DNA of 64,000 nt from the NCBI GenBank assembly GCA_963716685.1, contig CAVQTR010000001.1, positions 62,001 through 126,000 of the forward strand, written 5' to 3'. The translations under genes and the position numbers were made by a program. This stretch comes from JALYXI01 sp963716685 (GTDB taxonomy: Bacteria > Acidobacteriota > Terriglobia > Bryobacterales > Bryobacteraceae). Every line of letters starts with the position of its first letter. The first letter of the stretch is position 1. Positions 43,812 through 53,053 of this stretch are shown one piece after another. The notes beneath the pieces are model-generated. The model did not search any database, had not been told where the DNA came from, and worked only from the letters and a program-made list of their open reading frames with translations.

Positions 43812-44015
43812 CTAGCTTACGGTTACGTTGGCTGCCTGGAGACCCTTGGGCCCTTTGGTGACCTCGAATTCGACATGCGCGCCTTCGTCAAGGCTGCGAT
43901 AGCCCTGAGACTGGATGGCGGAGAAATGTACGAACACGTCTTCCCCGTTCTCCCGCTGAATGAATCCGAAGCCCTTGGCTGCGTTGAACCACTTTACTGT
44001 GCCTTTTTCTTTCAT
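43812..44015 (-). CDS. Cold-shock domain protein (CspA family)
   Basis: A 67-residue single cold-shock domain that binds single-stranded RNA and DNA. RNP1 is KGFGFIQ and RNP2 is VFVHFSAI; GTVKWFNAAKG and GPKGLQAANV are typical. ATG 44015 has AAGGAAG at proper spacing; the open frame extends upstream but only over the leader. A strong hairpin lies 64 bases upstream of the start, so the mRNA may have a structured leader as in other cold-shock genes. Confidence 0.95.
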   Translation of the reverse strand: MKEKGTVKWFNAAKGFGFIQRENGEDVFVHFSAIQSQGYRSLDEGAHVEFEVTKGPKGLQAANVTVS

Positions 44016-44078
44016 GACTACTTCCTTGTGTTGATTTGATGCGATCGACTGACTACGGCTAATCTCAAAGCGATTGCT

Positions 44079-44123
44079 GAAAAAGCAAGGGGCTGCCATG
44101 GTGTGTTTCAACCATGCAGCCCC
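44079..44123 (-). terminator. Hairpin with T run upstream of the cold-shock gene
   Basis: On the minus strand GGGGCTGCATGGT pairs with ACCATG-GCAGCCCC (one bulged G) around TGAAACAC, and TTGCTTTTT follows. It probably ends the pfkB-murJ-TPR transcript whose last gene stops at 44212. It could also lie in a long leader of the cold-shock mRNA, because a TATACT (complement of 44177-44182) is found upstream of it. Confidence 0.75.
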
Positions 44124-44211
44124 GTTGCCTGAACTCTGAAATGGAATACCGCAAAACAATCAAACTATGCACCTTCAGTATACCCGATGCGTCATTCGCA
44201 TGGGTAACAGG

Positions 44212-45123
44212 TCAGGAGGTGCGGGAGCCGGCGAAGGTCGCCTGGCGGAGGCGTTCCAGCTGGCGGCGCGCGGTTTGCGCCCAGGTACTGCCTGAATCGA
44301 GCTTCAAATAGCTGGTCCAGCAGCTAAGCGCCTGAAAATTATCGCCCATCTGCTCGCTGACCAGCGCAAGGTTGAAAAAGGCATCGGCGTAGTGGGGGTT
44401 CAGCCGGATCGCGGCGCGATAATACTCGCTGGCGCGGGTGGCGTCGCCCAGTTCGTCATATAGATTTCCCAGGTTGAACTGCGCCAGAGCGTAGCGGGGG
44501 TCGGCAATAACGGCCCGCTTATAGAAGGACTCCGCCTTCGCAAGCTTGCCCATGCGGAAATAGATGGTGCCGAGATTGACCAGCGCCCCGGCCGCATCGG
44601 CGTTCAGCTCGATCGCTTTGGTGTAGGCCTCCACCGCCTGGTCGACGGGAGCGCCGGTCTCTTCCAGATTCAGGCCGCGCTGAAACCATTCTTCGGCCTC
44701 CTGCAGGGAATTGTCCCGCGCCGGCTTCCGTTTCGGCATTGCCGTGGGCGGGGATTGCGCCGCGGCTTCGAAATTCAGCAGCAGCTGGCCGGTCAGGGCG
44801 TCCATGGTGGTGCCGGAGAAGTGGACGGAGATTTTTCCGCCATCGGTGGTGATGCGCAATTCGGAAAGCGGCCGTTCCACATGCGACAGCCGGCTGCGCA
44901 GCGAATCGAGAGCCTTGCGGATAGTTGCGAGGGAGACTCTCTTCTTGCGCAGCATCAGGAGAGTGCGCAACCCGAGAATATCGGAAAAGGTAAAAATCTG
45001 GCCGCCGGAGATCAGGTCCTGCTTCTCCCAGCTGCGCAGCTGGCGCTCGGAAACCCCGAGCATGCGGCGAATGTTCCCGCGGGAGTAATCCTGTTTCGGG
45101 GAAACGGGCTCCAGCGCGTGCAT
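44212..45123 (-). CDS. MerR-type DNA-binding protein with TPR repeats
   Basis: A 303-residue protein. Residues of about 8-75 form a MerR-like winged helix (YSRGNIRRMLGVSERQLRSWEKQDLI, then FTFSDILGLRTLLMLRKKRVSLATIRKAL). The C-terminal half holds at least four TPR units (AEEWFQRGLNLEE, AVEAYTKAIELNADAAGALVNLGTIYFRMG, AESFYKRAVIADPRYALAQFNLGNLYDE, ASEYYRAAIRLNPHYADAFFNLALVSEQMG). DNA binding plus a protein-interaction scaffold suggests a regulator that reads a protein partner, not a small molecule. Target unknown. ATG 45123 is four bases after the stop of the zinc-ribbon gene, so it is in the same operon. Confidence 0.85.
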   Translation of the reverse strand: MHALEPVSPKQDYSRGNIRRMLGVSERQLRSWEKQDLISGGQIFTFSDILGLRTLLMLRKKRVSLATIRKALDSLRSRLSHVERPLSELRITTDGGKISVHFSGTTMDALTGQLLLNFEAAAQSPPTAMPKRKPARDNSLQEAEEWFQRGLNLEETGAPVDQAVEAYTKAIELNADAAGALVNLGTIYFRMGKLAKAESFYKRAVIADPRYALAQFNLGNLYDELGDATRASEYYRAAIRLNPHYADAFFNLALVSEQMGDNFQALSCWTSYLKLDSGSTWAQTARRQLERLRQATFAGSRTS

Positions 45124-45127
45124 GAGC

Positions 45128-45883
45128 TCAGCCTGCCGTTGAGGCTTCCGGCTGGCCGGTAAATTCCTCAAAGCTCTGCGGCGGATTGTAATACAGGATG
45201 CGCTGGCAGCTTTCACAGGTCATGATGCTGTCGCCGCGCTTGAGCTGCTGGATGAAGTGGGGGCGCAACACGATGTGGCAGCTGCCGCAGCGGCCATCCA
45301 CAGCTTCCGCGATGGCGACGCCGCCGCGGCCCTTGCGGATCCGTTCATAGTTGCTCAGCACGGAGGGGGTGATTCCAGCGACCAGGCCCTTGCGCTCGGC
45401 CTGCAGCTCCGCCAGCGCTTTCTGATCGACGGCGGTGCGCTCGCGCGCCTGCTCCTTCTCCGCCTCCACCTTTTTCTTCTCTTCCTTCAGCGAGATTTCA
45501 GCGGCTTTGACGTTGCGATCGAGCGGCTCGGATTCCGTCATCAACTCCAGAATGCGATCCTCGCATTTCCGAATTTCGCCTTGGCAGAATTCGATTTCGT
45601 GCTGAAATGCGCGGTATTGTTCGTTATTTTTCGCGCCCAGCATCTGGTCGCGCAGTTTGGAGATTTTTTGCTCGTTGGTCTGGATGTCGCCTTCCATCTT
45701 TTTTCGCTCGCGCTGATTGGCCGCAAGCGCCGCGCGGTCAGCTTCCAGTCGGCGTTCCCCGCCGCTGAGCTTTTTCTCGATTTCCGCGATGTGTCGGGGA
45801 AGGGTGGCGATTTCCTTCATCAGTTCGGCGACGCGATTATCGAGATCCTGTAATCGCACTACCACCTTCAGATCAGAAACCAT
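45128..45883 (-). CDS. Coiled-coil protein with C4-type zinc ribbon (CT398/zf-RING_7-like)
   Basis: A 251-residue protein. Residues of about 5-170 form a long charged coiled-coil hairpin (VVRLQDLDNRVAELMKEIATL to QKALAELQAERKGLV). The C-terminus holds two CxxC pairs (GRCGSCHIVLRP and MTCESCQRILYY) that should bind one zinc. The family is widespread and poorly characterised, with proposed links to RNA, transcription or export machines. It lies between murJ and the MerR/TPR gene; the ATG at 45883 touches the murJ stop. Confidence 0.9.
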   Translation of the reverse strand: MVSDLKVVVRLQDLDNRVAELMKEIATLPRHIAEIEKKLSGGERRLEADRAALAANQRERKKMEGDIQTNEQKISKLRDQMLGAKNNEQYRAFQHEIEFCQGEIRKCEDRILELMTESEPLDRNVKAAEISLKEEKKKVEAEKEQARERTAVDQKALAELQAERKGLVAGITPSVLSNYERIRKGRGGVAIAEAVDGRCGSCHIVLRPHFIQQLKRGDSIMTCESCQRILYYNPPQSFEEFTGQPEASTAG

Positions 45884-47545
45884 TTATGAGTCAACTTTAA
45901 CACGCGGACCGCGGCCAAAGCCGAGTTTCCGGAGCACCGGACCCGCTACCGCGTCCATGGCGGTTTCCAGTTCGGTGATCCGCAAAACCCTTGCGGAGAG
46001 GTAAAACGCGGCGACTCCCAGCGGGATGGAGACGCCGAGGTCGAGGAAGCTGACCAGCCGCGAATTCCCGGCGGCGGAGTGAACCAGGAAGCTGGAGACC
46101 GCGCAGACCCCGGCGAGTGCAGCCGAAGCCACCACAATCTTGCCGAAGCTGCGGAAGAGCGCCAGACCTTCGATTCCCTGCGTGCGGCCGCGGATTAAGA
46201 GCATCAAAGCCAGAAAATTGAACAGCGCAACGGAGGAGGTGGAAAGCGCGAGCCCGGCATGCCCCAGGTGGAAGACCCGGATCATGAGAGTGGCGACGGC
46301 AAAGTTGATCGCGATCGAGATCAGACTGACGACCATGGGAGTACGGGCGTCATTCAAGGCGTAAAACGCGGGCGCGAGCACTTTCACGGCAGCGTAGCCG
46401 GTGAGTCCGATGGCGTAGCAGCTGAGCGCGATGGCAGTCTGATGCGTGTCATTCGCGTGGAAACGGCCGCGCTGGTAAATTACGGCAATCATGCTTTCGC
46501 CGAGCACGGCGAGCGCCGCGGCGGAAGGAACGGTGAGCAGCATGACGAGCGCGAGCGAGTGGGAAAGGGTCTCGCGGAATTCGCGGATGTTGCCAGCTGC
46601 GGCGCTGCGCGAGATAGCGGGGAGGGTGGCGGACGCAATGGCCACTCCGAAGAGGCCGAGCGGAAGCTGCATGAAGCGGAACGCATAGCTGAGCCAGCTA
46701 ACGGGTCCGTTCATCACATGGCCGGCAGCGTCGGTGAGTCCGGTCGCAAAGTTGGTGTTCACCAGAACATTGATCTGCACGGAGGCGTTGCCCAGGATGG
46801 CCGGGCCCATGAGCCGCATCACCGTCCGCACGCCGGGATGCGAGAACCCAATCGCGGGAGCGTAGCGGAACCCTGCCTTGATCAGGTTGGGAACCTGAAA
46901 CAGAAGCTGCATCACTCCGCCGATGACTACGCCGTAAGCCATGCCCTCGATGGCACTGATGCCGATGTGGGGGCCCAGCCATTTGCCCAGCACGAGACCG
47001 CATGCCACAGACCCGATATTGAAGAACGTGGAAGAAAGCGCCGGAATACCAAACTGGCGACAGGCATTGAGCACGCCCATCGCCTGCGCCGCCAGCGCGA
47101 TCACCAGCAGGAACGGGAACATGATGCGCGTGAGGCGCACCGCCGTTTCGAACTTACCCGGGATGCGGTGGTAACTGGAGGCAAACAGCTCCACCAGCTG
47201 CGGACTGAAAACGATGCCCAGGACGCAGATGAACCCGACAATCAGAATGATGCCGGTGGCCACCATGTTGTAGAGTTCGCGCGCTTCTTCTTTGCCTTTG
47301 GTGGTCAGGTATTTCGTGAACGTGGGGACAAAGGCGGAAGAGAGCGCGCCTTCGGCGAACAGATCGCGCGTCAGGTTGGGGATTCGGAACCCAATGTTGA
47401 AGGCGTCCATGGCGGCCCCGGCGCCGAACAGCGCGCTCATGACGATTTCGCGCACCAGGCCCGAGATGCGGCTGAGCAGGATGGCGGCTGACGCCACACC
47501 GGCCGATCTCGCGATTCCGGACGCAGGTTTGGTTTCGGGTGTCAC
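45884..47545 (-). CDS. murJ: Lipid II flippase MurJ
   Basis: A 553-residue MOP-superfamily membrane protein with about 14 helices that flips lipid II for peptidoglycan synthesis. The N-terminal signature SAAILLSRISGLVREIVMSALFGAGAAMDAFNI carries the conserved Arg residues of the central cavity; NLTRDLFAEGALSSAFVPTF follows. Length is normal. Start GTG 47545 overlaps the stop of the pfkB gene (GTGA). Its position in an operon with a sugar kinase and a regulator is not typical. Confidence 0.94.
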   Translation of the reverse strand: MTPETKPASGIARSAGVASAAILLSRISGLVREIVMSALFGAGAAMDAFNIGFRIPNLTRDLFAEGALSSAFVPTFTKYLTTKGKEEARELYNMVATGIILIVGFICVLGIVFSPQLVELFASSYHRIPGKFETAVRLTRIMFPFLLVIALAAQAMGVLNACRQFGIPALSSTFFNIGSVACGLVLGKWLGPHIGISAIEGMAYGVVIGGVMQLLFQVPNLIKAGFRYAPAIGFSHPGVRTVMRLMGPAILGNASVQINVLVNTNFATGLTDAAGHVMNGPVSWLSYAFRFMQLPLGLFGVAIASATLPAISRSAAAGNIREFRETLSHSLALVMLLTVPSAAALAVLGESMIAVIYQRGRFHANDTHQTAIALSCYAIGLTGYAAVKVLAPAFYALNDARTPMVVSLISIAINFAVATLMIRVFHLGHAGLALSTSSVALFNFLALMLLIRGRTQGIEGLALFRSFGKIVVASAALAGVCAVSSFLVHSAAGNSRLVSFLDLGVSIPLGVAAFYLSARVLRITELETAMDAVAGPVLRKLGFGRGPRVKVDS

Positions 47546-48471
47546 TCGGCGGTTCGGATATCGACGTCCTGATAGATCCTGCGCGTTTGCTCGAGCGAAG
47601 CGAAGCGCATGCCGGGCAGCGTGGCGGAAGCAGTTCCGGCGGCCACGCCCCAGCGCAGAGCATCGAGGGGGTTGTTGTGGCTCTCCATGGACCAGAGGAA
47701 TGCGGCAGCCAGCGCATCGCCCGCGCCGATGGGGCTGACGACGTTGACGGCCGGCGGGATTACTTCCAGCAGTTCCTGGCCAAAAGCGCCCACGACGCCG
47801 CGGCTGCCGAGCGACAGGATGACGGATTCCGCGCCCATCCGCTGCATCTGCCGCACCGCGTGCAGGTAATGGGGCCGGGCGATCAGGGCGGTGTTCAGCA
47901 GGCGCTCGGCTTCCGGCTGATTGGGCTTGACCACCGTGGGTCCCGCTTCGAGGCCCAGCCGCAGCGCTTCGCCATCCGTATCCAGGAAGGTTTTTACCTT
48001 CTTCTTATGTGCGAATTCGATGAGGTTGGCGTAGAAATCGTCAGGCACGCCGGGAGGCAGGCTGCCGCAAAGCATCAGCCAGCTGATGTGCTCGAGGCGC
48101 GCGCGCACGGCGCGGTTCAGCTTGGCGACCTCATTCGGATCGAGCCGGGGGCCGTGTTCGTTCAGTTTCATGGTGAGCCCGTGGCTGTCCATGATGGTCA
48201 GGTTGGTGCGGACGCGATTGCGAATTCGAACGATGGAAACAGGGTAGCCGCAGTCTTTCAGGAACTCTTCAAAGCGCGCGCCGGAAGCGCCGCCGGCGGG
48301 GAGAATAGCGAGCGTCTTTCCTCCGAACGCATGAATGACGCTGGCCGAATTGATGCCGCGGCCGCCGGGTGTATCTTTGCTGGAAAGAATATAGGCGCGA
48401 TCTTCAAACGCGAGCCGGTCTACATTGATGGTCCGGTCAATGGCTGGGTTGACCGTGAGGGTTACGATCAC
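47542..48471 (-). CDS. PfkB-family sugar kinase (1-phosphofructokinase/hexose kinase type)
   Basis: A 309-residue ribokinase-fold kinase. MIVTLTVNPAIDRTI and the DTPGGRGINSASVIHAFGG sugar-binding block resemble FruK, LacC and PfkB. VVKPNQPEAERLL, SLGSRGVVG and the catalytic SPIGAGDALAAAFLW are present, so it should be active. The substrate may be fructose-1-phosphate, fructose-6-phosphate or tagatose-6-phosphate; the sequence does not decide. It is the first gene of the operon leading into murJ and is divergent from the EamA transporter. Confidence 0.9.
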   Translation of the reverse strand: MIVTLTVNPAIDRTINVDRLAFEDRAYILSSKDTPGGRGINSASVIHAFGGKTLAILPAGGASGARFEEFLKDCGYPVSIVRIRNRVRTNLTIMDSHGLTMKLNEHGPRLDPNEVAKLNRAVRARLEHISWLMLCGSLPPGVPDDFYANLIEFAHKKKVKTFLDTDGEALRLGLEAGPTVVKPNQPEAERLLNTALIARPHYLHAVRQMQRMGAESVILSLGSRGVVGAFGQELLEVIPPAVNVVSPIGAGDALAAAFLWSMESHNNPLDALRWGVAAGTASATLPGMRFASLEQTRRIYQDVDIRTAE

Positions 48472-48516
48472 AAGGTTCCATGTTCACACATCCGGTTCGC
48501 TGATCCGCCCAACTGG

Positions 48517-48522
48517 TAATCT
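48517..48522 (+). promoter_or_regulatory. TANNNT -10-like element of the EamA gene (TAATCT)
   Basis: TAATCT ends five bases before ATG 48528, with no Shine-Dalgarno between them. Leaderless transcription is inferred. Confidence 0.4.
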
Positions 48523-48527
48523 GTGAC

Positions 48528-49445
48528 ATGAATTCGACAGGCGAAAGGAAGGCATATGCGGCACTGGTCTGCGTATGCATCTTCTGGGGCACCACCTATC
48601 TCGGGATCCGCATCGCGGTGGAGTCGTTTCCGCCCGCGATCATGGTGGCCATCCGCTTTCTGCTTTCCGGGAGCATTCTGACAGCAATTGCGCTGGCGCG
48701 GGGCGCGCATCTGCCCCGCGGACGTGAGCTGTGGAGAACCGGCTGGCTGGGGTTTCTGATTCTGGGCGTGGGCAACGGCAGCCTGGCCTGGGCGGAGCTG
48801 AACATTCCGAGCGGTCTTGCGAGCCTGTTCGTCACCATCTCACCCTTCTGGCTGGTTGGAATCGAAGCGCTGATTCCGGGCGGCGCGAAGCTGCACGGAC
48901 CCACCATCTGGGGCATGATGGTGGGCTTTGCGGGAACGGCGCTGCTGGTGATGCCCGATCCGCACGCGGGTTACAGCACGCGCACGCTGCTGGTGGGATT
49001 CGCGATCTGCCAGTTGGGAGTGGCGAGCTGGTGCGCCGGGTCCATCCTGCAGCGGCGCATGACCATGCTGGCGCATCCGGTGGTGACAGGCGGGGTGCAG
49101 CAGCTCGCGGCCGGGATTGGCTTCATTCCAATTGCGCTGCTTCTGCCGAATCACCATGTCGTGTGGAACGCGCGCGGCATCGGCGCGATCTGCTACCTGG
49201 CCACGTTCGGCTCCATTGTGGGCTACAGCGCTTATGTGTATGCGCTGGGCAAGCTGCCAGTATCCATCTTTTCCGTATATCCCTACGTAAATGCCGTGGT
49301 GGCGGTGGGGCTGGGGTGGCTGTTTTATCGCGAGGCTTTCGGCCTGCGCGAATTCGGGGCGATGATTGTGATTTTTGTGGGCGTCGCTCTGGTGAAATGG
49401 CAAAGCGGCAAGGCGCGGGCGGCGCTCGCGGCCAACGCCGAATAA
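48528..49445 (+). CDS. EamA-family (drug/metabolite) transporter
   Basis: A 305-residue protein with ten predicted helices in two EamA halves. The first half has CVCIFWGTTYLGIRIAVESFPP and MVAIRFLLSGSIL, typical of the YedA/RhaT-like group; the second has GSIVGYSAYVYALGKLP and VNAVVAVGLGWLFYREAF. These export small metabolites or amino acids by proton antiport. Substrate unknown. It stands alone and divergent from the pfkB operon. Confidence 0.9.
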   Translation: MNSTGERKAYAALVCVCIFWGTTYLGIRIAVESFPPAIMVAIRFLLSGSILTAIALARGAHLPRGRELWRTGWLGFLILGVGNGSLAWAELNIPSGLASLFVTISPFWLVGIEALIPGGAKLHGPTIWGMMVGFAGTALLVMPDPHAGYSTRTLLVGFAICQLGVASWCAGSILQRRMTMLAHPVVTGGVQQLAAGIGFIPIALLLPNHHVVWNARGIGAICYLATFGSIVGYSAYVYALGKLPVSIFSVYPYVNAVVAVGLGWLFYREAFGLREFGAMIVIFVGVALVKWQSGKARAALAANAE

Positions 49446-49481
49446 ACCACACTGCTAAATTGAAGTTTGGAGTCCACCAGC

Positions 49482-50969
49482 TTGAAACGTTTTCCCCTGT
49501 TGTTCGCGATTCCCCTGCTTGCCAGCGCACAAAACCTTAAGGAATTCGAAAAGAAGGTCACCGAATTCACTCTGCCAAACGGTCTGCATTTTACCGTTTG
49601 CGAACGTCATGAAGCTCCTGTGGTTTCGTTCCACACCTACGTCAACGCGGGCGCGGTGAACGATCCGGGCGGCAAAACCGGCCTGGCCCATATGTTCGAA
49701 CATATGGCCTTCAAAGGCACGCCCACGATCGGGAGTAAAAACTGGGCCGAAGAGAAAAAGGCCATGGACGAAGTGGAGCGCGCGTATGATCAGCTGGACG
49801 CGGTCCGGAGCGCGCAAAAAGGTGCGCATGCGGACGACGCCCGGGTCGCGCAGCTGGAAGCGGCTTTGAAGGCCGCGATCGAGAAGGCCAGCTCGTTCGT
49901 CGAGCCGAACCTGTATCCGCGCATCATCGAGGAAAGCGGCGGCGTTGGGCTGAATGCGGGAACGGCGGAAGACTCCACGGAGTATTTCTACAATTTGCCG
50001 GAAAACCGGATGGAATTGTGGTTCTTGCTGGAATCCGGGCGCTTTCTGCATCCGGTGTTCCGGGACTTCTATAAGGAGCGGGACGTGGTTCGCGAAGAGC
50101 GCCGCATGCGCACCGAATCCGAACCGCAGGGCCGCCTGATGGAGACGTTCCAGGCCACAGCCATTGCCGCGCACCCGTACCGGCGGCCTCCCGTCGGCTG
50201 GGCGAGCGACATCGAACACCTGCGCATCCGTGACGCGGAGGCCTTTTTCAACACATACTATGTGCCCGGCAACATTAACATCGCGATTGTCGGCGACGTG
50301 CAGCCCGCCGAAGTGCGGCGTCTGGCGGAGAAGTACTTTGGACCGCTGCAGAAAAAGCCGATGCCGCCGCCGGTAACGACGGTCGAGCCGGAGCAGGATG
50401 GTCCGAAGAACGCACAGGTGGAATCGCCCAGTCAGCCCATCGAGTTCATCGGGTATAAACGCCCCGATCAGTACGACAAAGACGACCCCGTGTTCGACGT
50501 GATTTCCGGCATTCTCTCGAGCGGGCGCACCGGACTGCTGTACCGCGATTTGGTGCGCGACAAGAAGCTGGCGCTGGCCGCGGGCGCCGATGCATCGTTC
50601 CCGGGGTCGAAGTATCCAGGCCTTTTCCTCTTTTATCTGGTTCCTTCGATGGGCAAAACGCTGGCCGAGAATGAGAAGGCTTTCTATGCTGTGATCGACC
50701 GGCTGCGGAAGGATCCGATTGACGACGCGACGCTGAAGCGCGTCAAGACCAAAACGCGCGCAAGTCTGGTACGTCAACTGGACAGCAACTCGGGGTTGGC
50801 GCAGCTGCTGACCAGCGCCTACGCAAACTACGGCGACTGGCGCAAAATCTTTACCGATATTGACGACGTAGATAAGGTCACAGCGGCCGACGTACAGCGC
50901 GTCGCCGACAAATACTTCACCGATATGAACCGGACCACCGGATTTCTGTTCCAGGGAGGCGCGAAGTGA
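49482..50969 (+). CDS. M16 family zinc metallopeptidase, exported
   Basis: A 495-residue peptidase with a signal peptide (MKRFPLLFAIPLLASAQ). The inverted zinc motif HMFEH is at residues 70-74, in GLAHMFEHMAFKGT, and the protein continues with two M16 domains. I chose TTG 49482 because GGAG lies nine bases before it; an in-frame TTG at 49467 has no such site. The stop overlaps the start of the partner gene. The pair is like bacterial two-subunit M16 enzymes: this is the catalytic subunit, probably periplasmic. Confidence 0.92.
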   Translation: MKRFPLLFAIPLLASAQNLKEFEKKVTEFTLPNGLHFTVCERHEAPVVSFHTYVNAGAVNDPGGKTGLAHMFEHMAFKGTPTIGSKNWAEEKKAMDEVERAYDQLDAVRSAQKGAHADDARVAQLEAALKAAIEKASSFVEPNLYPRIIEESGGVGLNAGTAEDSTEYFYNLPENRMELWFLLESGRFLHPVFRDFYKERDVVREERRMRTESEPQGRLMETFQATAIAAHPYRRPPVGWASDIEHLRIRDAEAFFNTYYVPGNINIAIVGDVQPAEVRRLAEKYFGPLQKKPMPPPVTTVEPEQDGPKNAQVESPSQPIEFIGYKRPDQYDKDDPVFDVISGILSSGRTGLLYRDLVRDKKLALAAGADASFPGSKYPGLFLFYLVPSMGKTLAENEKAFYAVIDRLRKDPIDDATLKRVKTKTRASLVRQLDSNSGLAQLLTSAYANYGDWRKIFTDIDDVDKVTAADVQRVADKYFTDMNRTTGFLFQGGAK

Positions 50970-53053
50970 AGCTGCTCGCCGGTGTTCTGTTCTCGTGCTT
51001 GGCGCTTTCGGCGCAGACTCCCGCCTACAAGGCGCTGCGCTACCCGCCGCTTCCGGCGTTAAAGCTGCCGCATATCGAAACGTTCACACTGCCGAACGGC
51101 ATGCAGTTGGAGCTGCTGGAGAATCACGAGCTTCCGCTGGTGCGCGGGGTCGCGCTGATTCGAACCGGGAATCTGTTCGACCCGCCCGACAAGGTAGGCC
51201 TCGCGACCATGACTGGCGAGGTGCTGCGCAGCGGCGGAACCAGGTCGCGGACCGGCGATCAGATCGATGAGCAGCTGGAGAACCTGGCTGCGTCGGTGGA
51301 GACGAACATCGGCGAGAGTTATGGAACGGCTTCGTTTTCGGCGTTGAAGGAAAACACAGCGGAGGTGCTGGACGTTTTCAAGGCGGTGCTGACCCAGCCG
51401 GAATTCCGGCAGGACAAAATTGATCTCTCGAAGGATCAGATGCGCAGCGGTATTTCGCGGCGCAACGACGACCCAGCGGGCATTGCGGGGCGCGAGTTCG
51501 CCAGCCTGATTTACGGAAGCACCACGCCGTACGGCTGGAACATTGAGTACGCAACGGTCGACCGGATTCAGCGCGCTGATCTGGTGAACTTCTATCACCG
51601 CTATTTCTTCCCGGCCAATGTCATTCTGGCGGTAACCGGCGATTTCTCCGCGCCCGAGATGCGCGCTTCCATCGAGAAGCTGTTTGCCGACTGGACCGTT
51701 ACCCAGCCGAAAGTTCCTCCCTTCCCGGCGGTCCGCAAAGAGCCGAAGCCAGGCGCTTTTCTGGTGGTCAAAACCGATGTGACCCAGACCAACTTCCGAA
51801 TGGGCCAGCTGGGCAGCACCCTGGAAGATAAGGACTATCCCGCGCTGCAGGTGATGGCGGACATTCTGGGCAGCGGTTTCCAGAGCCGCCTGATGCAAAC
51901 CGTGCGCACGAAGCTGGGGTACGCCTACGACATCTCGGCAAACTGGGGCGCCAATTTCGATCACCCCGGCTTCTTCGAAATCTCGGGCAGCACCAAATCG
52001 GCAAACACCGTGGATGCCATCCGCGTGTCGCGCCAGGAGCTGGAGAAGATGCGCACCACCGAGGTAACCGCGGAGGAACTGGAGACTGCGAAGCAGGCTG
52101 TGATGAACAGCTTCGTGTTCTATTTCGATACCCCGGCGAAGACTCTGAATCGTCTGTTGCTCTACAAGTACTTCGGCTATCCGGACGATTTTCTGTTCCG
52201 CTACCAGAAGGCTGTGGCGGCGGTGACGCGCGCCGATGTTCTGCGTGTGGCAAAAGATCGTCTGGACCCGAACGCCCTGACGCTGCTGGCTGTCGGCAAT
52301 CCGAAGGACTTCGGGCAGCCGCTGACCGCTCTGGGCATGCCGGTGAAGGATCTGGACATCTCCATTCCCGCCCCGAGGGCGCAGACCAGCGAGGCCAGCG
52401 CCGCCACTCTGGACCAGGGCAAGGCCCTGCTGCGCAAGGTTCAGGAAGCGTCCGGCGGCACGGATAAGCTGACCGCGATTGCCGATCTTTCGCAGCACCA
52501 ACAGATGCAGGTAGACCCTTCGGCGGGCGGTTTGAAAGCCGAGCAGTGGAACCGCTGGATCGCGCCGGGCTCCTTCCGGCAGGACGCCAAATATCCCTTC
52601 GGTAATGTGGTGGTCTTTTTCAACGGAACCTCGGGCTGGATCGTGACGCCGCAGGGCGGGGGCGACTTGCCGCCGGCGCAGCGGGCTCAGATCGCGGGCG
52701 AGATGTTCCGGATGTATGTGTCACTGCTGTTGAGCGATCGGGACCCGAAGCGCAAGGTGAATCTGGCCGGCCCGGGCGTGCTTGAGATCTCCGACGCGAG
52801 CGGGAATTCCGTTCTCGTAACGATCGACCCGAAGACCGGTCTGCCCGCCAGGGAAGAATACGAAGCCGCGCAGGGCCAGGGCCCGCCCGCGAAGATTACC
52901 CAGGAGATCGCGGCGTTTCATACGGTGAATGGCGTGAAGCTTCCGGAGAAGATCACCGTGCTGCAGAACGGAAAGAAGTTCGCTGAGGTAACCGTTGCGG
53001 ATACGGCGATCAACACCGGGCTCAAACTGGACGACCTTTCGAAAAAGCCATGA
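50966..53053 (+). CDS. M16 family non-catalytic partner with C-terminal extension
   Basis: A 695-residue M16-fold protein with a signal peptide (MKLLAGVLFSCLALSAQ). Where the catalytic subunit has HxxEH this one reads VGLATMTGEVLRSGG, so it lacks the zinc site and should be a structural or substrate-binding subunit. It is about 200 residues longer than usual. The extension (from about residue 480, SASTLDQGKALLRKVQEASGG-like, then PSAGGLKAEQWNRWIAPG) looks like an outer-membrane-lipoprotein-sorting-like beta domain. GTG 50966 overlaps the previous stop (GTGA), and its stop overlaps the next ATG. Confidence 0.88.
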   Translation: MKLLAGVLFSCLALSAQTPAYKALRYPPLPALKLPHIETFTLPNGMQLELLENHELPLVRGVALIRTGNLFDPPDKVGLATMTGEVLRSGGTRSRTGDQIDEQLENLAASVETNIGESYGTASFSALKENTAEVLDVFKAVLTQPEFRQDKIDLSKDQMRSGISRRNDDPAGIAGREFASLIYGSTTPYGWNIEYATVDRIQRADLVNFYHRYFFPANVILAVTGDFSAPEMRASIEKLFADWTVTQPKVPPFPAVRKEPKPGAFLVVKTDVTQTNFRMGQLGSTLEDKDYPALQVMADILGSGFQSRLMQTVRTKLGYAYDISANWGANFDHPGFFEISGSTKSANTVDAIRVSRQELEKMRTTEVTAEELETAKQAVMNSFVFYFDTPAKTLNRLLLYKYFGYPDDFLFRYQKAVAAVTRADVLRVAKDRLDPNALTLLAVGNPKDFGQPLTALGMPVKDLDISIPAPRAQTSEASAATLDQGKALLRKVQEASGGTDKLTAIADLSQHQQMQVDPSAGGLKAEQWNRWIAPGSFRQDAKYPFGNVVVFFNGTSGWIVTPQGGGDLPPAQRAQIAGEMFRMYVSLLLSDRDPKRKVNLAGPGVLEISDASGNSVLVTIDPKTGLPAREEYEAAQGQGPPAKITQEIAAFHTVNGVKLPEKITVLQNGKKFAEVTVADTAINTGLKLDDLSKKP

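Noticed and set aside
46259..47491. 410-residue plus-strand open frame
   Set aside because: Antisense to murJ, low-complexity Gly/Glu/His; shadow frame.
51059..52501. 480-residue minus-strand open frame
   Set aside because: Antisense to the M16 partner gene; no motifs.
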